Shown in pieces: positions 33,267-43,031 of a stretch of 43,084 nucleotides of DNA (positions within the stretch are counted from its first letter, which is position 1; the number at the start of each line of letters is the position of its first letter). The DNA comes from Bacteroidales bacterium. Its GTDB lineage: Bacteria; Bacteroidota; Bacteroidia; Bacteroidales; JAADJA01. The notes below the pieces were generated by a model. That model saw only the letters and a program-made list of their open reading frames with translations, searched no databases and had not been told where the DNA came from. Where the stretch lies: NCBI GenBank assembly GCA_030596605.1, contig JAUVJI010000016.1, positions 1-43,084 of the forward strand. Reading direction: 5' to 3'. Made by a program: the position numbers and the translations under genes.

Positions 33267-35642
33267 TTATTCATACTTGAGTGAATTTACCGGTTTTCTA
33301 AAAGCTGATTTAACAGCCTGGGATGTTACTGTTAATAACGCAATAAAAAGAGATAAGAGCAGGGCATAAATAAATATTTCAGGACTTAACCGTGTGTGGT
33401 AGGTATAACCATTAAGCCATTCACGCAAAGCAAGCCATGTGATGGGCCAGGCGATAACATTGGCAATGATCACCCATTTGAGAAATTCTTTGGATACCAA
33501 TGAAATAATTGCGGTAATAGTTGCTCCCAATACTTTCCGGATTCCAATTTCTTTGGTGCGCTGTTCTGCCATATAAGCAGCCAGGGCAAATAATCCCAGG
33601 CATGAAATGAAAATTGCCAGTACAGAAAAATAACCAATGATCTTTATCAAAGTGGCCTCATCGGTGTAGGTTTTGTTATAGATTTCTTTCAAATTGTTTG
33701 GTTCAAACGGAAAATTCGGAAATACATGAGCCCAGGTTTCTCCAATTTTTTCCTTTAATTCTGTTTCATTTCCTTCAATCATTTTTATAAACAATTGTCT
33801 GCATCTATCTGGTTGATAAAGAACAATTAACGGATCAATTTCGTGTTGCATGGGTAAATGATGAAAATCTTTAACCCAACCGATAATATGAAACCTGGAA
33901 TCATCACCCCAGCTTACCCATTTACCTACAGGATTTTCCATGCCAAAAGCTCTTGCTGCTGTTTCATTGATGACAATTGCTGCTGTATCGGATTGAATAT
34001 CCCTGGAGAAAAACCGGCCGTCCAGTAATTTCATATCAAGTGTAGCAAGATAATCTTCGTCCATAAATGCAAATCCGATCAATATATCATCTTCCGTGTC
34101 TTTTCCTTCCCACTCAAAACCACCACTGTTACTTCCAAAATAAAAAGGAAGACTGTTGGAACGGGACACACTTTGAACCTGCGGATTGTTGAGCACTTCG
34201 TTTTTAAATATGTCGTATTTTTCTTTGGTTTCTCCGCGTAAGGATAAATGCATTACATTGTCAAGGTTCATTCCAAGCCGATTGTTTTGAAGGTAATGAA
34301 GCTGACGTTGTATAACAATGGTGCTGATTATTAGTCCTACAGATAAAACAAATTGGAATACCACCAGTATTCTTCTGAAATAAAAGTTACCTCTCCCTTT
34401 ATTCATTCCGTTTCGCATAGTTTTTATAGGGTTAAAGGCTGACAGATAAAATGCGGGATAACTGCCTGCAAGCAAACCCACAATCAATGTGATGCCAATT
34501 AAAAGCAGCCACATTAAATAATTTGAAAAATCAAAAATCAAGTTCTTATCAGTCAGATTATTAAAATAGGGAAGGAGTAATAGAACCAATAAAACCGCTA
34601 ACATCATTGCCAAAAATGAAATGATCATTGATTCGCCCAGAAACTGACTGATCAGGTTATGACGATTAGCACCTACCGTCTTCCGTAATGAAATCTCACG
34701 CGACCGTTTGGCAGATCTTGCTGTGGCAAGATTCATAAAATTGATACAAGCGATGACAAGGATGAAAATTGCAATAGCAGAAAAAATATAAATATACTGG
34801 ATGTCGCCTTTATCACCTCTAACTGAATATAAATGAATCTTTTCCAGGGGAAATATAAATAAATCAATATCGCTATCATATTCTTCATTTTGATCCTCGC
34901 CTTCAATTTGTTCTCTCGATTTGTTCTCTAAATATTTTTCAATTTTTTCATTTACCTGATGGTAATTAATTTCATCTTCCAGCTCCAAATATACATAATA
35001 ACTATTCCATCCATACTGATCGAGGGTGAATCCAAACTTCTTGATGTATTCAAACGGGATACACATATCGAAACGGAAAGATGAATTTTCAGGTGTTTCG
35101 CTGATTACACCGGTTACCTTAAAACTATGTTCATTATTGTATTTGATAACTTTACCCATAGGATCTTCATCATCGAATAATTTCTTTGCCATTTTATCAG
35201 TTATCACAGCGGAATTAATTTCATCAAATACATGAGCCGGATCACCTTGCCGGAAATTAAATGTGAACAATTCAAATAATTGCGGATCAGCCAGTCGAAC
35301 GTCTTCCGTGAATAATTTTTCTTCATAACTGATGGTGGCAGTTAACACATAATACATGAATGAATTGGTGATTTCCGGAATATCATTCCGAATATCCTTT
35401 GCAATAGGACCAGGCATACAAACGGTGGTTAGGGGGCCGGAGGCGTAGTGCTGGGTTTGTACCAATCTGTAGATTTTGTCGGATTTATCATTGAACTTGT
35501 CATAGCTAAGTTCGTGTTTAACCCATAAAAAAATTAGGATGGCTATGGCCATACCTATTGCCAGTCCTGAAATGTTAATAATGGAAAATCCTTTTTGCCT
35601 GATCAGGTTTCTGATGGCTGAAACAAAATAATTTCGAATCAT
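33267..35642 (-). CDS. ABC transporter permease, MacB/FtsX type
   Basis: 791 residues with the double-unit architecture of the Bacteroidota 'ABC transporter permease' group: membrane helix at ~20-40 (SIINISGLAIGMAIAILIFL), a large periplasmic MacB_PCD domain, three FtsX helices around 285-400 including ARSAKRSREISLRKTVGANR, then a second periplasmic domain and a second FtsX set ending with AEQRTKEIGIRKVLGATITA. Such proteins move no solute across the membrane but use ATP to drive extracytoplasmic work, for example efflux or lipoprotein release. The partner ATPase is not in the window. It starts 74 bases after the TPR-VWA gene stop. Confidence 0.93.
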   Translation of the reverse strand: MIRNYFVSAIRNLIRQKGFSIINISGLAIGMAIAILIFLWVKHELSYDKFNDKSDKIYRLVQTQHYASGPLTTVCMPGPIAKDIRNDIPEITNSFMYYVLTATISYEEKLFTEDVRLADPQLFELFTFNFRQGDPAHVFDEINSAVITDKMAKKLFDDEDPMGKVIKYNNEHSFKVTGVISETPENSSFRFDMCIPFEYIKKFGFTLDQYGWNSYYVYLELEDEINYHQVNEKIEKYLENKSREQIEGEDQNEEYDSDIDLFIFPLEKIHLYSVRGDKGDIQYIYIFSAIAIFILVIACINFMNLATARSAKRSREISLRKTVGANRHNLISQFLGESMIISFLAMMLAVLLVLLLLPYFNNLTDKNLIFDFSNYLMWLLLIGITLIVGLLAGSYPAFYLSAFNPIKTMRNGMNKGRGNFYFRRILVVFQFVLSVGLIISTIVIQRQLHYLQNNRLGMNLDNVMHLSLRGETKEKYDIFKNEVLNNPQVQSVSRSNSLPFYFGSNSGGFEWEGKDTEDDILIGFAFMDEDYLATLDMKLLDGRFFSRDIQSDTAAIVINETAARAFGMENPVGKWVSWGDDSRFHIIGWVKDFHHLPMQHEIDPLIVLYQPDRCRQLFIKMIEGNETELKEKIGETWAHVFPNFPFEPNNLKEIYNKTYTDEATLIKIIGYFSVLAIFISCLGLFALAAYMAEQRTKEIGIRKVLGATITAIISLVSKEFLKWVIIANVIAWPITWLALREWLNGYTYHTRLSPEIFIYALLLSLFIALLTVTSQAVKSAFRKPVNSLKYE

Positions 35643-35716
35643 GGTGTAAACCGGTATTTAATATAATTGACGAGCTTATTTTTGAAACGTTACAGGAGGT
35701 ATATTAAAATTTATGA

Positions 35717-37171
35717 TTATTGTGAGATAGTAGGACTACAAGGCACATCACATTTTAGTCTGATTTTATTGAGACAATAAGAAGTATCAATATTCTCTGA
35801 TGGAATTAAAAGCGAATAAAATGGAGGATCAAAATCAAGTGTTTTATTTACTATACCCTGCTGGCTTTGAATTTCGAAAATTTCTCCCTCAGAGATGTTT
35901 GCCATGCAGTCGAAAACTGAATATTCTTCCTGGCTATCCTGCTCCACTAGAAAACTTAATATATAAATATTTATCCCCTGATCATAAAGGGTTTTAGCAA
36001 TTTCGCATGTATTTCCTTCACCGCAAGAGTTAATCCCGTCGGTACATAGCAATACGGCTTTCTTTTCAGTTGTATCTGAAAATAGATTATCTGTATAACT
36101 CATTATATCATTCAGGGGTGTGTAACCATCAATTTCAAGAGCATTTATTTCCGCAATGAGTTTTTCACGGCTCACTTCACCTGGCTGATATTTTAAAACC
36201 GGACTTTCATCACAATCAGAACCAATAGAGACTCCACCCAATCTTACTTCATTTTGTAAGCTTGATGCAATATATTTAGCAAGGTCAACCATCACTTCAA
36301 ACCTTGTTGCTTCCTTATCTTTGATTGCTATTTCCGTGTCCATGGATTCTGAAATGTCCAGCAATAGTACAATTTCATCGTATTGGTTTAATATATTTAT
36401 AACCTGCCATATTTTATCGGGTAAAAACCTGATCCCGAAAGTAGGAGGTCTATAATTATTTATTACAGCTGGCTTTTCTTCTTTTTTTTCAATATTATTG
36501 ATTCTGATGGTATGATCTGTATATGCGTTTTTCATTTTTTCAAAACAATCACAAAATGTACTTATGAATTCCATGTTTTGCATTACGATTTTATTTTGTG
36601 GATTGTATCTCAAAGCTGTAGCGAAATAGGGCCAGGCTTTAGCAAATACATTAAAATTAATTGATAAGTGTGGATGATCCTCAAGATGGGGTGACCATTC
36701 TTTTGGCTGGTTCAATATTTTTTCGCAACCAAGATTATTATACAAATGGCTTATAATCGTACTGTCTTGATTATCTAATTTGAAAATTAATTTCTCTGCC
36801 TCCAAAAACTTTACGTATGCTTTATGGTGTTCTCCATTGCATGCCAGTGAAAGACCAAAGATGAAATTCCAAATAAATGAATCATTCTCATTTGAAAAGG
36901 AACTTTTATGTAACTCCAGGGCCTTTTCAGCTTTTTGAAATTCCCCGTTTTCAAAATATGCCTGGATCAAAGCCATTACATATTGGGTATTAGCCGGTTC
37001 AGATTTTATCGCTTTTAAATAATTATTTATCGCTTTTGAATAGTTGCCTTCTTGCCTTGCAGATTTCCCCTTATAAAAGTGATAATATGCTTTTTCTTTA
37101 TCAGTAGAATGATCTGATGGTAAACCGATAATAAATAGAAACAGGAACAGGAATATTTTATTAATCAACAT
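35717..37171 (-). CDS. TPR and von Willebrand factor A domain protein
   Basis: 484 residues with a signal peptide or anchor (MLINKIFLFLFLFIIGLPSD). TPR-like helices occupy ~27-135 (AYYHFYKGKSARQEGNYSKA, YFENGEFQKAEKALEL). A VWA domain starts at ~265 with an intact metal-ion-dependent adhesion site: D272-x-S274-x-S276 (LLLDISESMD), T351 (GYTPLND) and D378 (LLCTDGINSCG). The cysteine-rich end (CLNKIRLKCDVPCSPT) may form disulphides. VWA domains bind partner proteins through the metal; here in the envelope. The neighbouring permease may belong with it. Confidence 0.85.
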   Translation of the reverse strand: MLINKIFLFLFLFIIGLPSDHSTDKEKAYYHFYKGKSARQEGNYSKAINNYLKAIKSEPANTQYVMALIQAYFENGEFQKAEKALELHKSSFSNENDSFIWNFIFGLSLACNGEHHKAYVKFLEAEKLIFKLDNQDSTIISHLYNNLGCEKILNQPKEWSPHLEDHPHLSINFNVFAKAWPYFATALRYNPQNKIVMQNMEFISTFCDCFEKMKNAYTDHTIRINNIEKKEEKPAVINNYRPPTFGIRFLPDKIWQVINILNQYDEIVLLLDISESMDTEIAIKDKEATRFEVMVDLAKYIASSLQNEVRLGGVSIGSDCDESPVLKYQPGEVSREKLIAEINALEIDGYTPLNDIMSYTDNLFSDTTEKKAVLLCTDGINSCGEGNTCEIAKTLYDQGINIYILSFLVEQDSQEEYSVFDCMANISEGEIFEIQSQQGIVNKTLDFDPPFYSLLIPSENIDTSYCLNKIRLKCDVPCSPTISQ

Positions 37172-37327
37172 TTTTGATTTTATTATTTAAACAAGGTTGA
37201 AATTATCATGAAGGTTAAATATAAATAGTAGTGAAAAAAGCGATTTTTGTGCCAAAATCAAATTTGAGGGTTTTTACTTGATTTATAAGATTTTAGAATC
37301 TCAGGGATTAATTGCAGAAGTTTTATA

Positions 37328-37335
37328 TATTTTTG
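37328..37335 (+). promoter_or_regulatory. -7 promoter box of the GreA-C-like gene
   Basis: TATTTTTG, 15 bases before the ATG; no convincing -33 box at the usual spacing. Confidence 0.4.
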
Positions 37336-37350
37336 TAGAATTGATAAAAG

Positions 37351-37800
37351 ATGAAAAGGGAATTAAAGAAAAATATATTAATTGTTTGTCAAGCCCGGTT
37401 ATCAGATACTATTAATAATTTGAAAGCTGTAATGGATGAGGCACAAAAAGCTGCCAATGATTACGGCTGCCCTAAAGACCGGTATGATTCCTTTCGTACT
37501 CAATTGCTTAGGAAGAGAGATTTGTTTGCTCTGCAATTAGCCAAAGCCAATGAACAAATGGATATTCTAAAAAGAATTGATCCTGAAAAAGCATGTACAC
37601 AGGTTGAGTTTGGTGCTATTGTTTTTACCAATCGACAAAAATTGTTCGTTTCCATTGGCCTTGGCAGAATAAATGTTGATGGAGAAGATTACTATGCTAT
37701 TTCTCCTGCTGTGCCCATATATAAAGCCATGGAAGGAAGAAGGGCAGGGGATGAGTTTGTTTTTAATGGCAATAGCACTAAAATTATAGATATTTTTTGA
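37351..37800 (+). CDS. GreA/GreB C-terminal-like domain protein
   Basis: 149 residues. The first ~75 residues form helices that could be a coiled coil (INNLKAVMDEAQKAANDYGC, LALQLAKANEQMDILKRI-like). The rest, VEFGAIVFTNRQKLFVSIGL, YYAISPAVPIYKAME, RRAGDEFVFNG, follows the FKBP-like C-terminal domain of Gre factors, which bind RNA polymerase. The N-terminus lacks the usual GreA coiled-coil start (the acidic loop is not seen), so transcript cleavage is doubtful; it may modulate polymerase. Databases often mislabel this family as an acyl-carrier synthase. Confidence 0.7.
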   Translation: MKRELKKNILIVCQARLSDTINNLKAVMDEAQKAANDYGCPKDRYDSFRTQLLRKRDLFALQLAKANEQMDILKRIDPEKACTQVEFGAIVFTNRQKLFVSIGLGRINVDGEDYYAISPAVPIYKAMEGRRAGDEFVFNGNSTKIIDIF

Positions 37801-37872
37801 TAATATTAATTTGATTTCGACAATTTCATATCCTCATAATTTTAGCGTAAGAAAAATAAAGACTGGATTTTC

Positions 37873-39036
37873 CTAAAATGCTTCTGTAAAACCAATAAAT
37901 ATACCCTTGGCTTTTTCCTGTCCGTATCCAAAATCGATTCTTAAATTGGCTTTGTTTTCACTATCAACCATTATGCGCAAACCAAAACCATATGAATACC
38001 ATAGGTCATTAAAATTAAGTTCATTGAATTCTGGAGCAACCCTTCCCGCCCCAACAAAAGCGGTAACTCCAAATATCTTCCAAACAGGCATCCTGTACTC
38101 AAATTGCGCATCTATTATTGATTTATCCCGAATAGCGCCATAATAATAACCTCTCATCCTGTCAGTTCCACCCATCATATTTAGGGAATAAAACGGAACC
38201 TGCCCTGTTTTGATGCTGGTGAAAAGCTGAAATGCATATACATGCTTCAGGTATGGATTAAAGTATTTTCTTAAGTCAATAAACAAATCCCCATAGTTAA
38301 AATCACTGCCAAACGAATAATTATATAATACAAAACTTACTTGTGCAAATCCACCTTTAGAAGCGTTATACCTGTTATCTCTTGAATCGTAAATGACTGA
38401 AGGGCCAAATCCTGATAACATACCTCCATCATAACCTGTGACCGTATCGGTCAGGAAGCTGTTGTCTTGCTTTTCAATGGAAAAATATTCCGAGAAATGG
38501 TATTCAATACCTACTTGAAAATTTTCTAAAACAGTTTGATAAATGTTGAAAAACATTGCAAGATTTTTTACTTCAATTTCTTCCACATCATCTCTTGAAA
38601 CATCATTGCCAATACCCAAAATATATTCAGGAAATTGTTTATACCCTACATTTGTTTCAAACATATATTTGCCTTGTCCAAAAAATAAAGTAGTTCCGCC
38701 GCCCACAGAAATATTACCGAGGGTGGAAGAAGTAACGATACCTGTTACTTTAGAGGCTATTGAAATCGTATCTTTTTTAGATAAGTGAAATAAATTATAC
38801 TTTGCCAAACCAAACAAATGCCCTGTTTCGGTTGAATAAGAGTAAATCGGAACCGGGATGATCTTGAAAATATGCTCGGCTTTCTTATTAAACTTATCAA
38901 ATTTTGATACCTTTCCTTTTTTCTCAGTTTGATTTATAGTATCAGAACCAATATCCTTTTCCTGTGCTATTACTTCACTTGATCCAATAAGAATATTGAT
39001 CCAAAAGATCAAAAGTACAATCGAAATTAATTTCAT
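37873..39036 (-). CDS. BamA/TamA-family outer-membrane barrel
   Basis: 387 residues with a signal peptide (MKLISIVLLIFWINILIGSS, cleavage near residue 24). It lacks POTRA domains and consists of the barrel only: strands such as YIFKIIPVPIYSYSTETG-like start, VIYDSRDNRYNASKGGFAQV, then MGGTDRMRGYYYGAIRDKS, which carries the RGY/RGF loop-6 motif of the Omp85 superfamily, and a last strand ending FIGFTEAF with terminal aromatic residue. By family, these insert or secrete surface proteins or act as surface antigens. A second such gene lies 1 kb upstream with rubrerythrin between. Confidence 0.82.
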   Translation of the reverse strand: MKLISIVLLIFWINILIGSSEVIAQEKDIGSDTINQTEKKGKVSKFDKFNKKAEHIFKIIPVPIYSYSTETGHLFGLAKYNLFHLSKKDTISIASKVTGIVTSSTLGNISVGGGTTLFFGQGKYMFETNVGYKQFPEYILGIGNDVSRDDVEEIEVKNLAMFFNIYQTVLENFQVGIEYHFSEYFSIEKQDNSFLTDTVTGYDGGMLSGFGPSVIYDSRDNRYNASKGGFAQVSFVLYNYSFGSDFNYGDLFIDLRKYFNPYLKHVYAFQLFTSIKTGQVPFYSLNMMGGTDRMRGYYYGAIRDKSIIDAQFEYRMPVWKIFGVTAFVGAGRVAPEFNELNFNDLWYSYGFGLRIMVDSENKANLRIDFGYGQEKAKGIFIGFTEAF

Positions 39037-39162
39037 ATAAATATTTATTAGCCTGGTTGAAAAATCAAATGAAAACTATTTCAATTTTTTAATTGGTTAT
39101 TGTTTGAGATTTGTCCTTTGTTGTTTTTTGTAAATAAATGACAGAATATTTTATTAACGGTT

Positions 39163-39738
39163 CTAATAGGTTGTCTCCTTAATTTCAAAATATGATTGAG
39201 GATGGAGACATGCCGGGCATTTATTCGGAGCTTTTAATCCTTCGTGAATGTATCCGCAATTTCTGCACTTCCAAACTACTTTTCCATCTTTTTCAAATAC
39301 TTTACCCTCTTGCAGGTTTTTGTACAACCTGTTATATCTTTCTTCGTGCGCTTTTTCAACCCGGGCTATCATTTTAAAAGCTGTGGCCACTTCTTTAAAT
39401 CCTTCTTCTTCTGCAATCCTGGCAAATTCGGGATACAGCTCGCTCCACTCTTCATTTTCTCCTTCAGCGGATGCTTTCAGGTTTTCAAGTGTGGTTCCTA
39501 TTTTACCTGCTGGATAGGTGGCTGTAATTTCCACCATTCTTCCTTCCATGAATTTGAAAAATCTTTTGGCATGCTCTTTTTCGTTAAGGGCAGTTTCTTC
39601 AAATAATCCGGCAATTTGTTCCAGCCCTTCTTTTTTAGCTTGTTTTGCAAAATAGTCATAACGCATTCTGGCTTGTGACTCTCCGGCAAAGGCTTTTAAT
39701 AAGTTTTGTTCTGTTTTTGTTCCTTCTAATGATTCCAT
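39163..39738 (-). CDS. rbr: Rubrerythrin
   Basis: 191 residues. The N-terminal ferritin-like diiron domain has the iron ligands around E20 (AFAGESQARMRY), E53 and H56 (LNEKEHAKRFF), and the second helical pair in RIAEEEGF and RVEKAHEERY. The C-terminus is a rubredoxin-like FeS4 site with C158-x2-C161 and C174-x2-C177. It reduces hydrogen peroxide in the cytoplasm of anaerobes and microaerophiles. With the peroxiredoxin 6 kb away it makes two peroxide defences in the window. It has its own -7 box. Confidence 0.96.
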   Translation of the reverse strand: MESLEGTKTEQNLLKAFAGESQARMRYDYFAKQAKKEGLEQIAGLFEETALNEKEHAKRFFKFMEGRMVEITATYPAGKIGTTLENLKASAEGENEEWSELYPEFARIAEEEGFKEVATAFKMIARVEKAHEERYNRLYKNLQEGKVFEKDGKVVWKCRNCGYIHEGLKAPNKCPACLHPQSYFEIKETTY

Positions 39739-39790
39739 GATAATCTCTAATTTATTTTTATATTATTTGAATTGTGTCCGTATTATTCTT

Positions 39791-39798
39791 CAAATGTA
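39791..39798 (-). promoter_or_regulatory. -7 promoter box of the rubrerythrin gene
   Basis: TACATTTG on the minus strand, 52 bases before the ATG; no clear -33 box. Confidence 0.45.
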
Positions 39799-39974
39799 AA
39801 AAATTTTCAATAAAATTTAGATATAGTTGCTATTTATAGTCATTTTAAGGAACAGATTTTTTTGGGTTTGCCGTTTCCTGATTTGGCACAACCAATAATT
39901 TATTATTCCTTGACATCTATACATGGAATGTAGTATTTTCGGAAAAAATAAATTAACCAATTAATATATGAAAT

Positions 39975-40094
39975 TTACCATGACCACCCAAATCCGGTAT
40001 ATAACACGTAATCTGTTTCAGAGGCTCCATCAATTGGTTGGTTGTCATAGTTGAAAGTTACGCCCAACTTAATATAAAAATCGTCAATTGTTAA
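39975..40094 (-). pseudogene. C-terminal remnant resembling a DUF481-type outer-membrane protein
   Basis: The minus-strand frame reads LTIDDFYIKLGVTFNYDNQP then IDGASETDYVLYTGFGWSW and a stop: 39 residues that look like the last two strands of a DUF481 barrel. It has no start, and the codon just upstream is a stop (TGA) next to the TAA of the BamA-like gene. Fragment and BamA-like gene are in the same frame, two stops apart. Family call is from memory of the pattern. Confidence 0.5.
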
Positions 40095-40097
40095 TCA

Positions 40098-41429
40098 TTA
40101 AAACGTTTCTGTTCCATAAAAATAAAATCCTTTTGATTTATAACCAAATCCTAAATCAAAGTTAATATTAGTTCTAAAATGTTTATTGATCATAAAACGA
40201 AATCCAAATCCTACTCCTGGCCTGATATAATTAAACAAATTGACATCAGTAGACCTGTTGGAGGCTGTAGTTGCATTTACAAACAAAACCCCACCCAAAA
40301 TCCTGGAACATGATGAGATAGGAAAACGATACTCCACCTCCCCATAGATTACATCCTCACCACGGTAACGTCCGGCAACATAAGGCCTTCCCGACCTTCC
40401 TTTTTGATCCTCTCCCGAAGCCATTAATGTTAAATAGGGTTGATTGCCTGTTAGCAGAAAGTTGCCATAGGACCAGAAGGCTATTAAATGCCGGGGTGTT
40501 TTTTTAGATAAGGGAACGTATGTTCTGAACTCTAACCACAGAGAAGATGAATTTTGGTCGCTTCCTAAAAAAGTTGGATTATACCGATAGTTCATATTGA
40601 CATAATAACCCTTATATGGATTCATTAAATTATCACGGGAATCATATACGGCATTTAGGCTTAAGCCTGAAAGCATATATGTAGTTGTATTAAAATCTTT
40701 TGATTTCGAATATAAATAATGAGGAGTTAACTGCAACGACGAGGTATCATCAAGGTTTAACAATTCATCACTAATTTTATTATAATAATCAAGATGATAT
40801 CCGAGTCCTGCATATAGGTATTCAGCAATCTTATAATTTACAATTTCATGGAACTTAATAAAATCATAGAGCATGGGATAGGTTCCGTCAGTTTTTTTTA
40901 AATCAGCACCCTGCCAGGCCAAAATATTACTGGGAGTTATTGTATCCGGTGCATTTGTCCCTAAGCCCCAAGTGGGTGCGGAGTAGATATAAAATCGCCA
41001 ATCTCCTTGCAGAAAGAATTTGTCGTCAGCGGTGTAAACATTGGATTTTGAGAAAGCAAGAAATTGATTTTTAGTTGTAAATGCAGCTGAGAAACCAACA
41101 GAAGATACTCTTGTAGTTTCGCTAGAGCCAAAATACCAACCAACTGATCCTCCAACACCCAATAAAAATCCATTTGATGGATTAGAGCTCACATTGGGGA
41201 GGATAAGCAGCATTGTTTTTTTCGGTGGTTTGGGTAGTTTGCCCTTTTTTCGAAAAAGATCTTTGATATCTTGTTGTTCGCAATTTTTAGTTAATTCAGT
41301 ATTTTTTATTGAATCATTGACCTGGCCGTAACTAATATTACCACTTAAAATTATGAGAGATAAAAGGATTATTATTCCAGTAAAATTTATGTTTAATGTA
41401 TTTAGTATTAAAATATTGATACTGACCAT
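40098..41429 (-). CDS. BamA/TamA-family outer-membrane barrel (second copy)
   Basis: 443 residues. The start carries two in-frame candidates; with the first ATG a signal peptide near residues 17-35 is visible (IIILLSLIILSGNISYGQ). The rest is an Omp85-type barrel without POTRA domains: LPNVSSNPSNGFLLGVGGSV at the first strand, AVYDSRDNLMNPYKGYYVNM, then GRYRGEDVIYGEVEYRFP which carries the loop-6-like RG motif, and an aromatic end KGFYFYGTETF. It resembles the barrel gene 1 kb downstream in layout, suggesting paralogy. Role in outer-membrane biogenesis is possible; substrate unknown. Confidence 0.82.
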   Translation of the reverse strand: MVSINILILNTLNINFTGIIILLSLIILSGNISYGQVNDSIKNTELTKNCEQQDIKDLFRKKGKLPKPPKKTMLLILPNVSSNPSNGFLLGVGGSVGWYFGSSETTRVSSVGFSAAFTTKNQFLAFSKSNVYTADDKFFLQGDWRFYIYSAPTWGLGTNAPDTITPSNILAWQGADLKKTDGTYPMLYDFIKFHEIVNYKIAEYLYAGLGYHLDYYNKISDELLNLDDTSSLQLTPHYLYSKSKDFNTTTYMLSGLSLNAVYDSRDNLMNPYKGYYVNMNYRYNPTFLGSDQNSSSLWLEFRTYVPLSKKTPRHLIAFWSYGNFLLTGNQPYLTLMASGEDQKGRSGRPYVAGRYRGEDVIYGEVEYRFPISSCSRILGGVLFVNATTASNRSTDVNLFNYIRPGVGFGFRFMINKHFRTNINFDLGFGYKSKGFYFYGTETF

Positions 41430-41544
41430 TTAGGGCAAATATAACTGTTTATAATAATGTATCAATGATTTAATTTAAATTTAAAATTTTCCATTTAGTG
41501 ATTCTTTATATCTTTAACTTCAAATTAGAAATACACTTTATACT

Positions 41545-42987
41545 ATGGCCTTAAAATTCAGATTTTACTTACTGCAGGCATTACTGTTTTTCTGTGTGCC
41601 TCTATACAGTCAATTATCAGGTACGGAAACATTTATTGATTCAGGAGGAGATACCCTGTATTTACAAGCCATTCAGCTTACAAAAGTATATTCAGCAATG
41701 GAGTCGGTAAGCCAGAAAATCGAAGTAATAAGAACCAAATCACAAATCAGTCAGAACATTATCCAACTTGACAGTATTGTAAAGCTGGCCTTAATATTTT
41801 TGGATGAAGAAGAAAAAAGGATCAATGAATTTGAAGGTTTCACTAATGCACGAGAGATTAGTGACCAGCAAAAAGTTTGGAAAGAATACCATAGTAAAAT
41901 AAAAAGGGGGCAGGTGCCGGTTATCGAGAGATCACAATTACTCAACGTTGAGCTGGAATCTGTTAAAATTGAGTTGGTCATTTGGGAATTAACCAAAAAA
42001 GCAGGCAAAGAACAAAATGCTTCCAAAGAAATGCTTTCGCGTATTAATTATGTAATTGATGAATACAATGGATTAAAAGAGGAACTAAAGAAAAAGCAAA
42101 ACTATATATTCTCATTACAGAATCAGCTCACCGATATGCTCATCAGGGCGGATGTAGTATTAAGCTTTCTGGAAAAAATCAAACTGGACGCTCATAAACA
42201 TTACTTTATAGCTGATAGTCCTCCTATGTGGAGATGGAATGATTCAACATTAGCAAAACAGGAGTCTATCCGGAATTTTTTTAATCCGCTCAGTAAAAAT
42301 TACGATCAGATAAAAAATTATTTCCCTCAACATATTAATTCGTTTTATATTCAGCTCTTTATATTTCTGCTATTATTAGCTTTTTTTATTTTCCTGAAAA
42401 GAAAAATAAAATCACGAAAAATTATACCCGATGATGGTCAGTTACAGAATGTTACTTTTGTTACAAACCAATATATTACATCTGCTTTTTTACTATCTTT
42501 TATATCGGATATATGGCTTTTTCCCAATGCGCCAATAGTATTCGGGGAATTAGTGCAACTCTTTATTCTAGTCCCTACATTTATTTTATTAAGAGGATTA
42601 ATAAGTTCCAGACTTAAGCCTTATTTATATATTATACTCGCTTTATTTCTAGCCGATAAATTTCACCTTCTTTTTGAATTAACAAACCTTGAAACCCGAA
42701 TCTTTCTGATCATTAAATCGGTGGTAGGTTTATGGCTTATTTATAAAATTAGAAATCCCAGGGGAAATATCAGGTATCATCTGGAAGGCAAATGGTGGAA
42801 ACGAATACTCCGGCTTTCTTCCATATTTGCAATATTTCTAATTGTTGCTATCATCACATCCATCATAGGATATTTTAACCTTTCATCGCTTTTGGTAAGA
42901 ACAGCAATCAATGCCTTATTCATGGGTGTTGTAATCAGCGTGCTGGTCATTCTGTTATTAAGTAGGGTTTCCTCAGAAACTTTATAA
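41545..42987 (+). CDS. MscS-family-like membrane protein, apparently truncated
   Basis: 480 residues. A signal peptide (MALKFRFYLLQALLFFCVPL) is followed by a long periplasmic coiled-coil region (~50-260) as in large MscS-type channels, then about six membrane helices (~268-475, e.g. FYIQLFIFLLLLAFFIFLKR, LLVRTAINALFMGVVISVLV). The frame stops right after the last of these, at VILLLSRVSSETL; the pore helix and the MscS beta domain that give the channel its function are absent before the stop and there is no clear restart before the window edge. It may be a frameshifted gene or a natural short form. Confidence 0.65.
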   Translation: MALKFRFYLLQALLFFCVPLYSQLSGTETFIDSGGDTLYLQAIQLTKVYSAMESVSQKIEVIRTKSQISQNIIQLDSIVKLALIFLDEEEKRINEFEGFTNAREISDQQKVWKEYHSKIKRGQVPVIERSQLLNVELESVKIELVIWELTKKAGKEQNASKEMLSRINYVIDEYNGLKEELKKKQNYIFSLQNQLTDMLIRADVVLSFLEKIKLDAHKHYFIADSPPMWRWNDSTLAKQESIRNFFNPLSKNYDQIKNYFPQHINSFYIQLFIFLLLLAFFIFLKRKIKSRKIIPDDGQLQNVTFVTNQYITSAFLLSFISDIWLFPNAPIVFGELVQLFILVPTFILLRGLISSRLKPYLYIILALFLADKFHLLFELTNLETRIFLIIKSVVGLWLIYKIRNPRGNIRYHLEGKWWKRILRLSSIFAIFLIVAIITSIIGYFNLSSLLVRTAINALFMGVVISVLVILLLSRVSSETL

Positions 42988-43031
42988 ACATTGATATTGT
43001 TGAAAAGTATGTAAAAAGAAATTTGTTTTAG

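Noticed and set aside
39192..39606. Overlapping ORFs antisense to rubrerythrin
   Set aside because: They are opposite strand reading of a highly conserved gene, rich in F and C from its codon pattern.
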